NCBI GenBank assembly: GCA_963667205.1
Contig: OY762959.1
Coordinates: 2,108,001-2,172,000 of the forward strand
DNA length: 64,000 nt
Direction: 5' to 3'
Source of the DNA: CF-162 sp963667205
GTDB taxonomy: Bacteria; Chloroflexota; Dehalococcoidia; SM23-28-2; RBG-16-64-32
In this document: piece by piece, positions 50,849 through 59,060 of the stretch
Layout of the letters: every line of letters starts with the position of its first letter
Position numbering within the stretch: the first letter of the stretch is position 1
Notes under the pieces: generated by a model
The model's input: only the letters and a program-made list of their open reading frames with translations
The model's database searches: none
Told to the model about the DNA's origin: nothing
Position numbers and translations under genes: made by a program

Positions 50849-51436
50849 ATGTTCACGGGGATCATCGAAGAGGTCGGGACGGTGCGCCGGGCTGACGAAG
50901 GCACGCTGATAATCGAGTGCCGGATGATCCTCGAGGGGACGGCGCTCGGCGATTCGATCGCGGTCAACGGCGTCGACCTGACTGTGGGCGCGATCGACGG
51001 TGCGCTGCTGAGGTTCAACTGCATGCCGGAGACCTACCGTCGCTCCAACCTGGGCGAGCTGGCCGAGGGGGCGCCGGTCAACCTGGAGCGCTCACTGACG
51101 CTGGCGACGCGCCTCTCAGGGCACCTCGTGCGGGGGGTTGTTGAGGCGACGGGAACTCTGGTCTCGAACACGCCGGAAGGCGAGGCCCTGATCGCGCGCT
51201 ACACGGCGCCGCCGGAGATCCTGCGGCACTGCGTCGTCAAGGGGCCGATAACTGTGGACGGGGCGTCGCTCACCGTGATCGCCAAGGACGCCGAGTCGTT
51301 CGCTGTCTCTCTGGTGCAGTACACGCAGGAGCACACGAACCTGGTGGGACGGGAGCCGGGGGACAGCGTGAACCTGGAGAGCGACATCATCGCGCGCTAC
51401 GTGGACGAACTGCTGACAGAGCGCGCGGCAGGGTAG
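50849..51436 (+). CDS. ribE: Riboflavin synthase alpha chain, with altered active-site residues
   Basis: 195 residues with the two lumazine-binding repeats: MFTGIIEEVGTVRRADEGT and VKGPITVDGASLTVIAKDA. Two catalytic positions differ from the E. coli enzyme: Cys48 (NGCCLTV) is Asp43 here (NGVDLTV), and His102 (SGHIM) is Val97 here (RGVVE). The overall length and ET-x3-NLG elements (ETYRRSNLGELAEG) are kept. It may still work, or may bind lumazine/flavin without catalysis. TAACTT lies 9 nt before ATG 50849. Ends at a hairpin terminator. Confidence 0.85.
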   Translation: MFTGIIEEVGTVRRADEGTLIIECRMILEGTALGDSIAVNGVDLTVGAIDGALLRFNCMPETYRRSNLGELAEGAPVNLERSLTLATRLSGHLVRGVVEATGTLVSNTPEGEALIARYTAPPEILRHCVVKGPITVDGASLTVIAKDAESFAVSLVQYTQEHTNLVGREPGDSVNLESDIIARYVDELLTERAAG

Positions 51437-51439
51437 CGA

Positions 51440-51459
51440 AAGGGGCGGGTTGCCCCGCC
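51440..51459. terminator. Hairpin terminator between riboflavin synthase and the LPXTG gene
   Basis: 8-bp stem GGGGCGGG / CCCGCCCC with a TTGC loop, between convergent genes; GAATCTC follows on the plus strand. Confidence 0.6.
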
Positions 51460-51485
51460 CCAGAATCTCAAACTGATCGCTTCGG

Positions 51486-52951
51486 CTATCCGTTCGTGAC
51501 GTGCCGGCGTGCGGCGAAGCCGGCGATCGTGCCGGAGACCGCCAGCGCGGCGCCGAGCAAGAGCAGGAGCCAGAGTGAGGGCGTTCCGCCTCCGAAGGAG
51601 CTGCCGCCGGTGGGTGGCAGGCCGTTCGGTGGGCTTGTCTCGGCGAGCGGAGTCTCGAGCCGCGTATCTTCGTCGTCGCAGTTATCTGTGGCTGTTGGGT
51701 CCTCGTCGCCGCTGGTGACGCACGCTGTGTTGAGTAGCGGGCTTGCCGCGTCATCGTTGACGCGAACGACGTAGGAGATCGCAACGGCTGCGCCGGCGGC
51801 TATGTCGCCGAGCTCGCACGTCGTGCCGCTGCAGGAGCCCTGGCCGGGCGTGGACGAGATCAGCGAGACGTCGCCGGGCAGGTCGTCCATGACGACGACG
51901 TCGAAGGCGGTGATCGTGCCGATGTTGTTGACGGTTACCGTGTAGGCCAGCGTGCCGTTGGCCGCCACTGGGTCCGGCGAGTCAGTCTTGACGATCGTCA
52001 GTTTGGTGACCGGCGTCGGCGACGGAGTCGGAGTTGGCGGCTCGGTCGGTGTTGGTGTCGGCGGCTCGGTGGGGGTCGGCGTCGGCGGCTTCGTGGGAGT
52101 CGGTGTCGGGGGGTCGGTCGGCGTTGGCGTTGATCCGTCGCAGAACGGGCCGCCTACGATCTGAGTCCAGCCGTCGTTGTCGGCGGGGCCGGTGTGAATC
52201 CAGATCCACGTTCGTTCGTCGCCGCTTTTCAGCGAGTCGTGGAACAGGATCTCGACGGTGAGCGGCAGATCGGCGTCGCTAATGCCACTGACGCGGACGT
52301 AGCCCGGCGCCACCAGTTCGACGGTGCCGCTGCTGGCGTAGACGTCCTCGATGTCTTCGATCTCCCAGCAGCCGCTGAACTTGACGAAGTCAACGTCCTG
52401 CCACTGGATGGCGCTTCTCTCCCCGTTCTCCTCGTGGTCAGGTTGGCAGCCGTCGATGAGGTAGGTGTAGGTGTCGCTGGCGTCGGGCACGGTTGGGCTG
52501 AGGAGTGTGGCGTCGTAGCCCGGATCGTCGCAGGTCGTTTCGCTGTTGACCGACGGGACGTAAACCGGAACGGAGGCCGGGCGCGTCGGAGCACTGGCGT
52601 AATGGATGGGCGTCGACGTTGGCCGGACGCACTGGCCGTAGGCGCCGGTGCTGCACCGCTCGGGCTGTAGGCGTCCGGGCGGTGCAGGTCGTTGCCGAAG
52701 GGCTGCTGAAGACCGCCGTGGATCTGCTGAGACTCGTTGCGCAGGAGAACGTCCTCACAGGCGTCACCGCTACCGAGGCTGACCTCGGCGGATGAGAACG
52801 TGCCGCTGACAACGACATAGGCCAGAACGAGCGCAGCGGCGATGACGGCGATGCGGCCGAGCGGTAGGGATTCCCAGGCGAGCGCGCGAACGCGATCTGC
52901 CGGCGGCAGGAATTCCCAGTCTTCGTTTGGGCCTCGTCTTCGCAGGCTCAT
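51486..52951 (-). pseudogene. LPXTG-type surface protein with DUF11 domain, frameshifted
   Basis: From ATG 52951: a short cytoplasmic part, one signal/anchor helix (GRIAVIAAALVLAYVVVSG) and CEDVLLRNESQQIHGG. The frame then shifts at 52662-52664 (one C short in AGCCCGAG). The second frame goes on GAYGQCVRPTSTPIHYAS, a folded Cys/Trp region, about five TPTPT(D/K/E)PP repeats, a DUF11 domain (LTIVKTDSPDPVAANGTL, then YTVTVNNIGTITAFDVVV) and a C-terminal sorting signal: LPPTG, hydrophobic helix, basic tail. Probably a sortase-anchored, phase-variable surface protein. The single-base gap may be sequence error. Confidence 0.75.
52011..52130 (-). repeat. 24-nt repeats encoding Thr-Pro-rich spacer
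   Basis: About five imperfect copies of a 24-nt unit encoding TPTPTxPP within the LPXTG protein. They probably form a stiff stalk between the outer domain and DUF11. Copy number can change by recombination without breaking the frame. Confidence 0.8.
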
Positions 52952-52952
52952 G

Positions 52953-52974
52953 CCCCCCCCCCCCCCCCCCCCCC
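52953..52974 (-). repeat. 22-nt poly-G tract just before the surface-protein start codon
   Basis: Twenty-two consecutive C on the plus strand (G on the coding strand), separated from ATG 52951 by one base. It lies where a ribosome-binding site would be. Tracts of this length are slippage-prone. Confidence 0.95.
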
Positions 52975-52978
52975 AGAG

Positions 52979-53002
52979 TTTACATTCGGGTTTACATTCG
53001 GT
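52979..53002. repeat. Tandem 12-bp repeat in the AT-rich upstream region
   Basis: TTTACATTCGGG and TTTACATTCGGT side by side (11 of 12 identical) within the 177-nt region (52975-53151) between nadC and the surface-protein gene. This stretch is clearly more AT-rich than its surroundings. It may hold regulator sites. No clear promoter was picked. Confidence 0.6.
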
Positions 53003-53151
53003 TAAGCGCTGATGGACATAATGCGCTCACACAAGTTAACTGCGCAAGCTCTCCCGCATTACAGGCGCGAAAAACGGTGGCGATGCGAGTATTCGGCCAG
53101 ATACCACGATATTCCCGCCGCTATCAATGGATATTGATGGCCCTATCTGCG

Positions 53152-54018
53152 CTACGTAGCCTGAACGTCAAGGCTAAGATCGAGAGCCGGAGCGGAGTGC
53201 GTGATGGCGCCGATCGAGACGAAGTCGGCGCCCGCCTCGGCGTAGACGCGTGCGCTTTCCGCCGTGATCCCGCCGGAAGCCTCGACGAGCGGGCGCGGGG
53301 TGTGGCTCGCGGCGAGAGCGACGATCGGACGGATCTCCGCCGGCGTCATGTTGTCGAGCAGCAGCTCGCCGGCGCCAGCCTCGATCGCCTCGCGCGCCTC
53401 GTCAAGGGATGTGACCTCGACTTCGACGCGCAGATCCGGGTTCGCTTCGCGGGCCAGGCGGACGGCGTCAGGGATGCTGAGGCCACGGCTGCGGACGGCG
53501 GCGAGGTGGTTGTCCTTGATCATGATGGCGTCCGCGAGGTCCTTGCGGAACGTCTCCGCCCCGCCGAGCGTGGCGGCGTACTTCTCCGCGAGGCGCAGGC
53601 CGGGGATCGTCTTGCGGGTGTCGCGGAGGCGGCAGCCGGTGCCATCGAGGAGAGCGACAATGGCCCCCGCGGCGGCGGCGACTCCGGAGAGGTGCGTCAG
53701 GAAGTTGAGGGCCGTCCGCTCCGCGCGCAGCAGGCCGCCGAGCGCGCCGTCAACGGAGGCGACTGTGGCACCGGCCGAGACCGATTCCCCGTCCGCGGCG
53801 GACAGCCGCCAGGCGACATCGGCGTCCGCCTGGTAGAACGCGCTCTCCGCGAAGGCGAGGCCGGCGATGACGCCCGGTGCCTTGGCGACGATAGCGCCGT
53901 GGCCGCGCTGGTCCGGCGCCACCAGCGCCGCGGTCGTGGCGTCGTCTTCGGCGCGGTCTTCGGTGAGCGCCTCGCGGACGAGGCGGGTGACGAGGCCGGG
54001 GTCGAGCGTTATCGCCAT
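53152..54018 (-). CDS. nadC: Nicotinate-nucleotide pyrophosphorylase (carboxylating)
   Basis: 288 residues; makes nicotinate mononucleotide from quinolinate and PRPP, the third step of de novo NAD synthesis. RAERTALNFLTHLSGVAA, LRDTRKTIPGLRLAEKYA, then GGAETFRKDLADAIMIKDNH (the usual NHR is TFR), VEVEVTSLDEA, LLLDNMTP and VEASGGITAE. Its start overlaps the Nif3-like gene by 10 nt. nadB and nadA lie upstream in a separate operon. Confidence 0.94.
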   Translation of the reverse strand: MAITLDPGLVTRLVREALTEDRAEDDATTAALVAPDQRGHGAIVAKAPGVIAGLAFAESAFYQADADVAWRLSAADGESVSAGATVASVDGALGGLLRAERTALNFLTHLSGVAAAAGAIVALLDGTGCRLRDTRKTIPGLRLAEKYAATLGGAETFRKDLADAIMIKDNHLAAVRSRGLSIPDAVRLAREANPDLRVEVEVTSLDEAREAIEAGAGELLLDNMTPAEIRPIVALAASHTPRPLVEASGGITAESARVYAEAGADFVSIGAITHSAPALDLSLDVQAT

Positions 54019-54893
54019 GGGTCGTCCTGCGGCACGAACTCGGCGTCGAGGCCGAGGTCAGCGAAGATGCGGAGCACGTCGTGGCGGAGGACGAGCGCCT
54101 CTGTGGCGAAGTGCGACGCGCCGACGAGGTTCAGCGGCACCTCGTCCACGAAGGCGTCGAATCCAGGCCGGTGCTCCTCCGCCCAGGGGCCGCCGTGGCG
54201 CACCCGGAAGTCGCCGGTGACGTAGGTGTCACAGCCGGCGTCGACGGCCTCTTGCATCAGCGGCGGAAAGGCAGCGCCGCCGGCCACGACCGCTACGCGC
54301 CGCACGTCGTCGTGAACCCGCTTCGTCTCCAGGCGCTCGACGTCGCAGCCGCGCCGGACGCCGCCGAGGAACTCGTCGAAGGCGAGCGAATCGACCTCGC
54401 CGACGACGCCGGCGTGGCCACCCATGTAGCCGGCGAACGTCTCGGCCGCGGGCACGCCGATTGCGCTGGCCAGCGCGCGGGACGTCGACACGGCGTCGTG
54501 GCAGTCGAGTGGTGCGTGTGCGGAGTAGAGCGAGATGCCAGCCGCGCGCAAGCGTTGCAGCGTGGCCGCCGGAATCGGTAGCATGCCCCGGCCTGACGTT
54601 TCGAGGTCCATCGGGTGATGGGTGAAGACGAGGGCGGGCCGGCCGTAGGCGCGCCGCTCGACCTCCGCGATGACCTCGTCGGACGGGAAGACGAGCGTGT
54701 AGACGGCCTGGACCTCGTAGGCGTTGGCGAGCATGAGGCCGTTGTGGCGGCGCATGAAGGTGGGCGTCGCGTATTCGGCCAGGGCGATGCCCGCGTCCTC
54801 GCAGAACGCGACGATCTCGGCGAAGTCGTCGGGCGGGTAGTCGTCGAGGCGGAGGAAGTCGTCGAGGTGGGCGGCGACGTCGGCGGTGCGCAT
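54009..54893 (-). CDS. Nif3-like dinuclear metal center protein
   Basis: 294 residues of the NIF3/YbgI family: MRTADVAAHLDDFLRLDDYP, FTHHPMDLETS (metal His pair), SLYSAHAPLDCHDAVS and TGDFRVRHGG, giving the dinuclear site ligands. Function is not established for the family; hydrolase roles have been suggested. TACAAT lies 6 nt before ATG 54893 (leaderless type). The frame is open upstream, but that stretch is not protein-like. Co-transcribed with nadC, so a link to NAD metabolism is possible. Confidence 0.88.
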   Translation of the reverse strand: MRTADVAAHLDDFLRLDDYPPDDFAEIVAFCEDAGIALAEYATPTFMRRHNGLMLANAYEVQAVYTLVFPSDEVIAEVERRAYGRPALVFTHHPMDLETSGRGMLPIPAATLQRLRAAGISLYSAHAPLDCHDAVSTSRALASAIGVPAAETFAGYMGGHAGVVGEVDSLAFDEFLGGVRRGCDVERLETKRVHDDVRRVAVVAGGAAFPPLMQEAVDAGCDTYVTGDFRVRHGGPWAEEHRPGFDAFVDEVPLNLVGASHFATEALVLRHDVLRIFADLGLDAEFVPQDDPWR

Positions 54894-54905
54894 ACGGGCA
54901 TTGTA

Positions 54906-55376
54906 CGGGAGTGGACGTTGGCCGGCGGAGGCCGGTTGAGGTGACGAGAAGGGGGACAGAGGCGCGTCTCGGCCCTGTCCCTGGTCTCTCGTCTCCTTAC
55001 TCCTTAGTTGCTGCGACTCGAGGGCCGTGATCGGCGAGATGGGGATCGGCGGGCGAAAAGAAAAGCTTCCCGACAGAGGGGCCGCGCGAGAGCCTTGATC
55101 CAGGTCTCGGGTCGGGCAGGCCTCTGGTTGCCCATCAGCCGTTCCGCCGAGTCCGTTCTCGCTGGTCCTGCACGCTGCCGGGTCTGGTCCCCTGAGCTTC
55201 CGGTTGCCCTTCCACCCTGGGTCGCTTCCCCGGAGCGCTGCGACTCGTGTCGAGAAGCTAGTGGCATTATTGCCCGTGCGTCCCAGGGCGACAATCCCTT
55301 TCTCCACACCGTCCACAAATAAACAGGAGCGGGCCGGAAATCGAGGGATCCGGCGGCCGCCCACGCTTGCGAAATG
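54906..55376. other. Long intergenic region with possible RNA structure
   Basis: About 470 nt without a convincing gene on either strand. It contains a hairpin GGGACAG (54953-54959) / CTGTCCC (54975-54981), two copies of GCTGCGACTCG (55010-55020, 55237-55247) and two similar GGTTGCCC-containing segments near 55120 and 55200. No RNase P, tmRNA, SRP or known riboswitch core was recognised. It could be the nif3-nadC leader, an orphan ncRNA or decayed DNA. Confidence 0.4.
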
Positions 55377-56945
55377 CTAGGGTGAGTAAGCTGCTGATTG
55401 CGTCCCGCGGCGGAAGACGAGATGGCGGCGCCAGTCTTCGCGCGGCTCCGGGAAGTCCGTCCGGTAGTGCGCGCCGCGGGACTCCTCGCGGGCGAGCGCG
55501 CCTTCGGTGACGAGCCGCGAGCACGTCAGGATGTCGGCCAGCTCCTGCGACGGACGGTCCGCTGGCGCGGCCAGAGTCGACTGCCAGGCCGCCAGCACAG
55601 ACGCCGCGCGGGCAAGCGAATCGCCGTCGCGGACGATGCCGGCGTCGTGCCACAGCAGCTCTTGCAGCGCCTCCCGCGTGAGGGGCGGAACGTCTGTGGC
55701 TCCCGGGCCGTCGCGCGGAACCGGGCGAAGGTCCGCGGCGTCCGCTGAGGGCTCCGCGCGTCCTTCCGGCCCTTCGATCGCGCGCCGGATCACGCGGCGG
55801 GCGAAGACGACGGTCTCGAGGAGTGAATTGGAGGCGAGGCGGTTAGCGCCGTGGACGCCGGTGCAAGCGCACTCACCGGCGGCGTAGAGGCCGGCGACGT
55901 TCGTCTCGCCCCAGGTGTTCGTGCGGATGCCGCCCATCGTGTAGTGCGCCGCCGGGGCGATCGGGATCGGCTGGCGTGTGATGTCGAGGCCGTTGTCGGC
56001 GCAGAAGCGGAAGATCTGAGGGAAGCGCGCGGTGACGAGCCCCGCGTCGAGGTGTGTGACGTCGAGCAGGACGTGGTCGCGGTCCGTCGCCAGCATGCGC
56101 TCGCGGATGGCGCGGGCGACGATGTCGCGGGGGGCCAGCTCGGCGCGGTCGTCGTAATCCGCCATGAAGCGCTCACCGTTGGCGTCGCGGAGGATGCCGC
56201 CCTCGCCGCGCACCGCCTCCGAGATGAGGAACGGCTGCACGCCCGGCAGGCGCAGCGCGGTCGGGTGGAACTGCACGAACTCCATATCCATGACTTCGGC
56301 CCCGGCGCGGTAGGCGATCGCGATGCCGTCGCCGGTCGCGACGTCGGCGTTTGTGGTCGTCCGGTACATCTGGCCTGCGCCGCCCGTCGCCAGGATTAGC
56401 GCGCGGCAGTCGTAGGTGGTGCGTTCGCCCTTCGTCGTGTTGAGCGCGAGGATGCCGGTCGCGCGCCCGTCGTCGGTCACGATCTCCGTGGCGATCGTGT
56501 ATTCGAGGACGGTGATGCCTTCGAGGCGGGCGACGGAGGCGAGCGTGAGTTCGATGTGGGCGCCGGTGGAGTCGCCGCCGGCGTGGAGGATGCGCGGCGT
56601 GGAGTGCGCGCCCTCGGTGGCGAGCGCGATCTCGCCGTGCGAGGTGTCGAACGGGACTCCCAGCGAGACGAGGTCGCCGATGCGGTCTGACGCTTCGGAC
56701 GTGAGGACGCGGGCCGCCTCCTCGTCGACGAGGCCGGCGCCGGCCTCGATCGTGTCGCGCAGGTGCTTCTCGGGCGAGTCGCCGGGGCCGACCGACGCCG
56801 CGATGCCGCCCTGCGCCCAGCGTGTGTTGCAGTCGTCGATGCTGCCCTTCGTGAGGACGAGCACCGAGCCTTGCTCACGAGCGAGGATGGCGGCGTAAAG
56901 CCCGGCGATGCCGGAGCCGATGATCAGGTAGTCGTAAGTGGTCAC
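55377..56945 (-). CDS. nadB: L-aspartate oxidase
   Basis: 522 residues; flavoprotein oxidising aspartate to iminoaspartate for NadA. The FAD motif YDYLIIGSGIAGLYAAILA, RWAQGGIAASVGPGDSPE, EFVQFHPTALRLPG, SEAVRGEGGILRDANGERF and GLYAAGECACTGVHGANRL are all diagnostic. The C-terminal helical domain is complete. It lies 6 nt after the SRPBCC gene in the nadA operon. Confidence 0.95.
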   Translation of the reverse strand: MTTYDYLIIGSGIAGLYAAILAREQGSVLVLTKGSIDDCNTRWAQGGIAASVGPGDSPEKHLRDTIEAGAGLVDEEAARVLTSEASDRIGDLVSLGVPFDTSHGEIALATEGAHSTPRILHAGGDSTGAHIELTLASVARLEGITVLEYTIATEIVTDDGRATGILALNTTKGERTTYDCRALILATGGAGQMYRTTTNADVATGDGIAIAYRAGAEVMDMEFVQFHPTALRLPGVQPFLISEAVRGEGGILRDANGERFMADYDDRAELAPRDIVARAIRERMLATDRDHVLLDVTHLDAGLVTARFPQIFRFCADNGLDITRQPIPIAPAAHYTMGGIRTNTWGETNVAGLYAAGECACTGVHGANRLASNSLLETVVFARRVIRRAIEGPEGRAEPSADAADLRPVPRDGPGATDVPPLTREALQELLWHDAGIVRDGDSLARAASVLAAWQSTLAAPADRPSQELADILTCSRLVTEGALAREESRGAHYRTDFPEPREDWRRHLVFRRGTQSAAYSP

Positions 56946-56951
56946 GCTGGC

Positions 56952-57389
56952 TCAGCCCTGCGCTTCGAGGACGCGCTTCAGGTTGTTGACGTCGCGGGTG
57001 ATGGAGCGCCGCACCTGTCCCGCGAGGAGGGGTGCGGCGAGCCGGAAGAAGCCGGTGGCGTCGCCCTCGACGGGGATGCGCGCGAGCGTGCCGGCGTCGT
57101 CGTCCTCGAAGGTGTACGTGATGTGCATCGGGAACGGGCCCTTCACCGAGTGCATCTCCAGGACGGACTCGTCGAGGCGGTCGATCTCGTTGACGTACTC
57201 GATCTTGCGTCCGAGGAACGAGGCCACGCGCGCGACCTGTGATCCGACGCCGACCGGACCTTCGGTGACGGCGTGCGCTTCCTTGATGCCGACGATCCAC
57301 TGCGTATCGTTAGCAGGGTCGCTGGCGAAGGCGATGACGTCGGCGCGGGGTCGCGCGATGGTGGCTTCGGCGGTGACGTCGATGGGCAC
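56952..57389 (-). CDS. SRPBCC (START-like) family protein
   Basis: 145 residues with the polyketide_cyc2/SRPBCC pattern: VTAEATIARPRADVIAFASD, PANDTQWIVGIKEAHA, GVGSQVARVASFLGRKIEYV and ITYTFEDDDAGTLARIPVEG, forming a helix-grip ligand pocket. No catalytic residues are assigned. It is embedded between nadA and nadB (13 and 6 nt gaps), an uncommon position. A link to NAD synthesis is inferred from location only. Confidence 0.82.
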   Translation of the reverse strand: MPIDVTAEATIARPRADVIAFASDPANDTQWIVGIKEAHAVTEGPVGVGSQVARVASFLGRKIEYVNEIDRLDESVLEMHSVKGPFPMHITYTFEDDDAGTLARIPVEGDATGFFRLAAPLLAGQVRRSITRDVNNLKRVLEAQG

Positions 57390-57402
57390 TGGACAGCCCC
57401 GG

Positions 57403-58623
57403 CTACTTCACGCTGAGCATGCGCTCGAGGGCGACCTTCGCGTGCTTCGCGATGTCGGCCGGCACATCGACGCGGTTGACGACGCGGCCGGCGGCCAGCT
57501 CGTCGAGCGTCCAGGCGAGGTAGGCCGGGTGGATGCGGTACATCGTGGCGCAGGGGCAGACGACGGGGTCGAGGCAGAAGACGGTCTTGTCCGGGTTCTC
57601 GCGGGCGAGGCGGGAGACGAGGTTGATCTCGGTGCCGACGGCCCAGGTGGTGCCGGCGGGCGCCTCGGTGATCGTGCGCGAGATGACCTCGGTCGAGCCG
57701 TCGAGATCGGCGGCCTGGACGACCTCCATCGTGCACTCCGGGTGGACGATGACCTTGACGCCGGGGTGCTCGGCGCGGGCCTTCTCGATCTGGCCGACGC
57801 TGAAGCGGCGGTGCACGGAGCACCAGCCCTTCCAGAGGATCACCTTCGCGCGCTCCAGCTCCTCGCGAGTGTTGCCGCCGAGCGAGCCGTACGGGAGCGT
57901 GTAGTCCCAGACGGCCATCTCGTCGAGCACGATGCCCTTCTTGAGGCCGGTGTTGCGGCCTAGGTGCTGGTCCGGGAAGAAGAGGACCTTGTCGCCGCGC
58001 TCGAACGCCCAGTCGTAGACCTTCGGTGCGTTGGAGGAAGTGCAGACGATGCCGCCGTTCTCGCCGCAGAACGCCTTGAGCGTCGCGGCGGAGTTCATGT
58101 AAGTGACGGGCACGACCCCGCCGATGCCGGCCTCGCGCAGCTCGTCCCAGCAGGCGTAGACGTCGTCCGGCTCGGCCATGTCGGCCATCGAGCAGCCGGC
58201 AGACATGTTGGGGAGCACCACCTTCTGGTGCGGAGCGGAGAGGATATCGGCGGCCTCGGCCATGAAGTGGACGCCGCAGAAGACGATGAACTCGGAGTCG
58301 GGGCGTTCGGCGGCCCACTGGGCGAGCTTGAAGGAGTCGCCGCGCAGGTCCGCGAACTGGATGATGTCCTCGCGCTGGTAGTGGTGGCCGAGGACGACGC
58401 AGCGTTCGCCCAGCTTCGCGCGGGCGGCGGCGATCCGCTCCGCGAGCGCGGAGCCGCTGAGGTCCCAATAGCCTTCCGGGATGTCCTTCTGCCAGTAGGC
58501 GAAGGCGTTCTCATCGGAGAGGGGAGTGGTCTCGAGCGGGCGGTCGACGGTGCACTCGTTGGCCTCGTTGAGCACGTCGATCTCGCTGATGATCGGTCGT
58601 TTGCGCTGCGTCTTGAGTACCAT
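57403..58623 (-). CDS. nadA: Quinolinate synthase
   Basis: 406 residues; condenses iminoaspartate with DHAP using a [4Fe-4S] cluster. VVLGHHYQREDIIQFADLRG, FCGVHFMAEAADILSA, PNMSAGCSMADM (Cys), TYMNSAATLKAFCGENGG, FFPDQHLGRNTG, CSVHRRFS, VHPECTMEVVQAAD (Cys) and DPVVCPCATMYR (Cys). The family's Cys set is present. A GGAGG site precedes ATG 58623. A strong promoter and a 29-bp palindrome upstream suggest repression by an NAD-pathway regulator. Confidence 0.95.
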   Translation of the reverse strand: MVLKTQRKRPIISEIDVLNEANECTVDRPLETTPLSDENAFAYWQKDIPEGYWDLSGSALAERIAAARAKLGERCVVLGHHYQREDIIQFADLRGDSFKLAQWAAERPDSEFIVFCGVHFMAEAADILSAPHQKVVLPNMSAGCSMADMAEPDDVYACWDELREAGIGGVVPVTYMNSAATLKAFCGENGGIVCTSSNAPKVYDWAFERGDKVLFFPDQHLGRNTGLKKGIVLDEMAVWDYTLPYGSLGGNTREELERAKVILWKGWCSVHRRFSVGQIEKARAEHPGVKVIVHPECTMEVVQAADLDGSTEVISRTITEAPAGTTWAVGTEINLVSRLARENPDKTVFCLDPVVCPCATMYRIHPAYLAWTLDELAAGRVVNRVDVPADIAKHAKVALERMLSVK

Positions 58624-58635
58624 CGTTACCTCCGG

Positions 58636-58664
58636 TGAGTTAGTGTACTGTCTACACTAACTCA
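58636..58664. promoter_or_regulatory. Palindromic operator upstream of nadA (candidate NrtR site)
   Basis: Perfect 12-bp arms TGAGTTAGTGTA / TACACTAACTCA around CTGTC. It lies between the promoter and the nadA start, overlapping or next to the transcription start. An NrtR-type regulator is encoded 2.4 kb upstream (60976-61656). The size and symmetry fit a dimeric repressor. Confidence 0.7.
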
Positions 58665-58673
58665 TGCACGGAC

Positions 58674-58703
58674 AGATTAGCATGGGTTCTGGGAAGGTGT
58701 CAA
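58674..58703 (-). promoter_or_regulatory. Promoter of the nadA operon
   Basis: Minus strand: perfect TTGACA (58703-58698), an 18-nt spacer and TAATCT (58679-58674). Its start point would fall near 58667, immediately before the palindromic operator. The -35 lies 7 bp from the target duplication of the insertion element. Confidence 0.65.
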
Positions 58704-58722
58704 GGAGACACTAAGTCGGTCG

Positions 58723-58738
58723 GGTAGTGGGTCAGTTT
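58723..58738 (+). repeat. Left terminal inverted repeat
   Basis: GGTAGTGGGTCAGTTT, exact complement of 59687-59702. Short direct repeats of AGTTTGC type (58740-58746 region and 58777-58785 region) follow inside the element. Confidence 0.8.
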
Positions 58739-58811
58739 AGTTTGCAAGCGCCTCTGGCGCGAATCGTAACTAAAGTTAGTTTGCCACCAAATATGGATTA
58801 GTGTGGATTAC

Positions 58812-59051
58812 TCACTGACTGCGCCTCTTCCAGCGCGCCTCGGCGGCCTTCTTCGCTATCTCTTGCCGACGTGCCGGACTCAGGCTCTTAGCGCGCGCCT
58901 TCCCGCCCTTGAGGCCGCCCCTGCGGCCTAGCTCCACGGCTAGAGGGTCTTTCTCGTCGTCGACCTTCTCGCCGGTCGCCTCTGCTACAATGTCCGCCGC
59001 CAGGGCGTTCACATCCCGTGGGCGCGTCATCTTGCTTGAGCGTTCAGGCAT
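58812..59051 (-). CDS. Small basic protein with GG-LKGGKARA motif
   Basis: About 79 residues from ATG 59051 (an upstream in-frame ATG at 59090 is less likely). An N-terminal helical part (RPRDVNALAADIVAEATG) and a strongly basic C-terminus (GRRGGLKGGKARAKSL, then ARRQEIAKKAAEARWKRR) match small proteins widespread in bacteria, sometimes called histone H1-like. They may bind nucleic acid. It lies inside the insertion element, divergent from the interrupted DUF2441-like gene and 9 nt from it, as in some two-gene mobile modules. Confidence 0.65.
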   Translation of the reverse strand: MPERSSKMTRPRDVNALAADIVAEATGEKVDDEKDPLAVELGRRGGLKGGKARAKSLSPARRQEIAKKAAEARWKRRSQ

Positions 59052-59060
59052 AATCACAGT

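Noticed and set aside
54894..55364. In-frame upstream extension of the Nif3-like gene
   Set aside because: The extension is not protein-like, while ATG 54893 starts a normal Nif3 N-terminus and has a TACAAT box 6 nt upstream.
54906..55376. RNase P RNA, tmRNA, T-box, SAM or c-di-GMP riboswitch
   Set aside because: None of the conserved cores (e.g. GAGGAAAGUCC, AGGGUGGNACCGCG) was found; only short similar words such as GGGCAACC occur.
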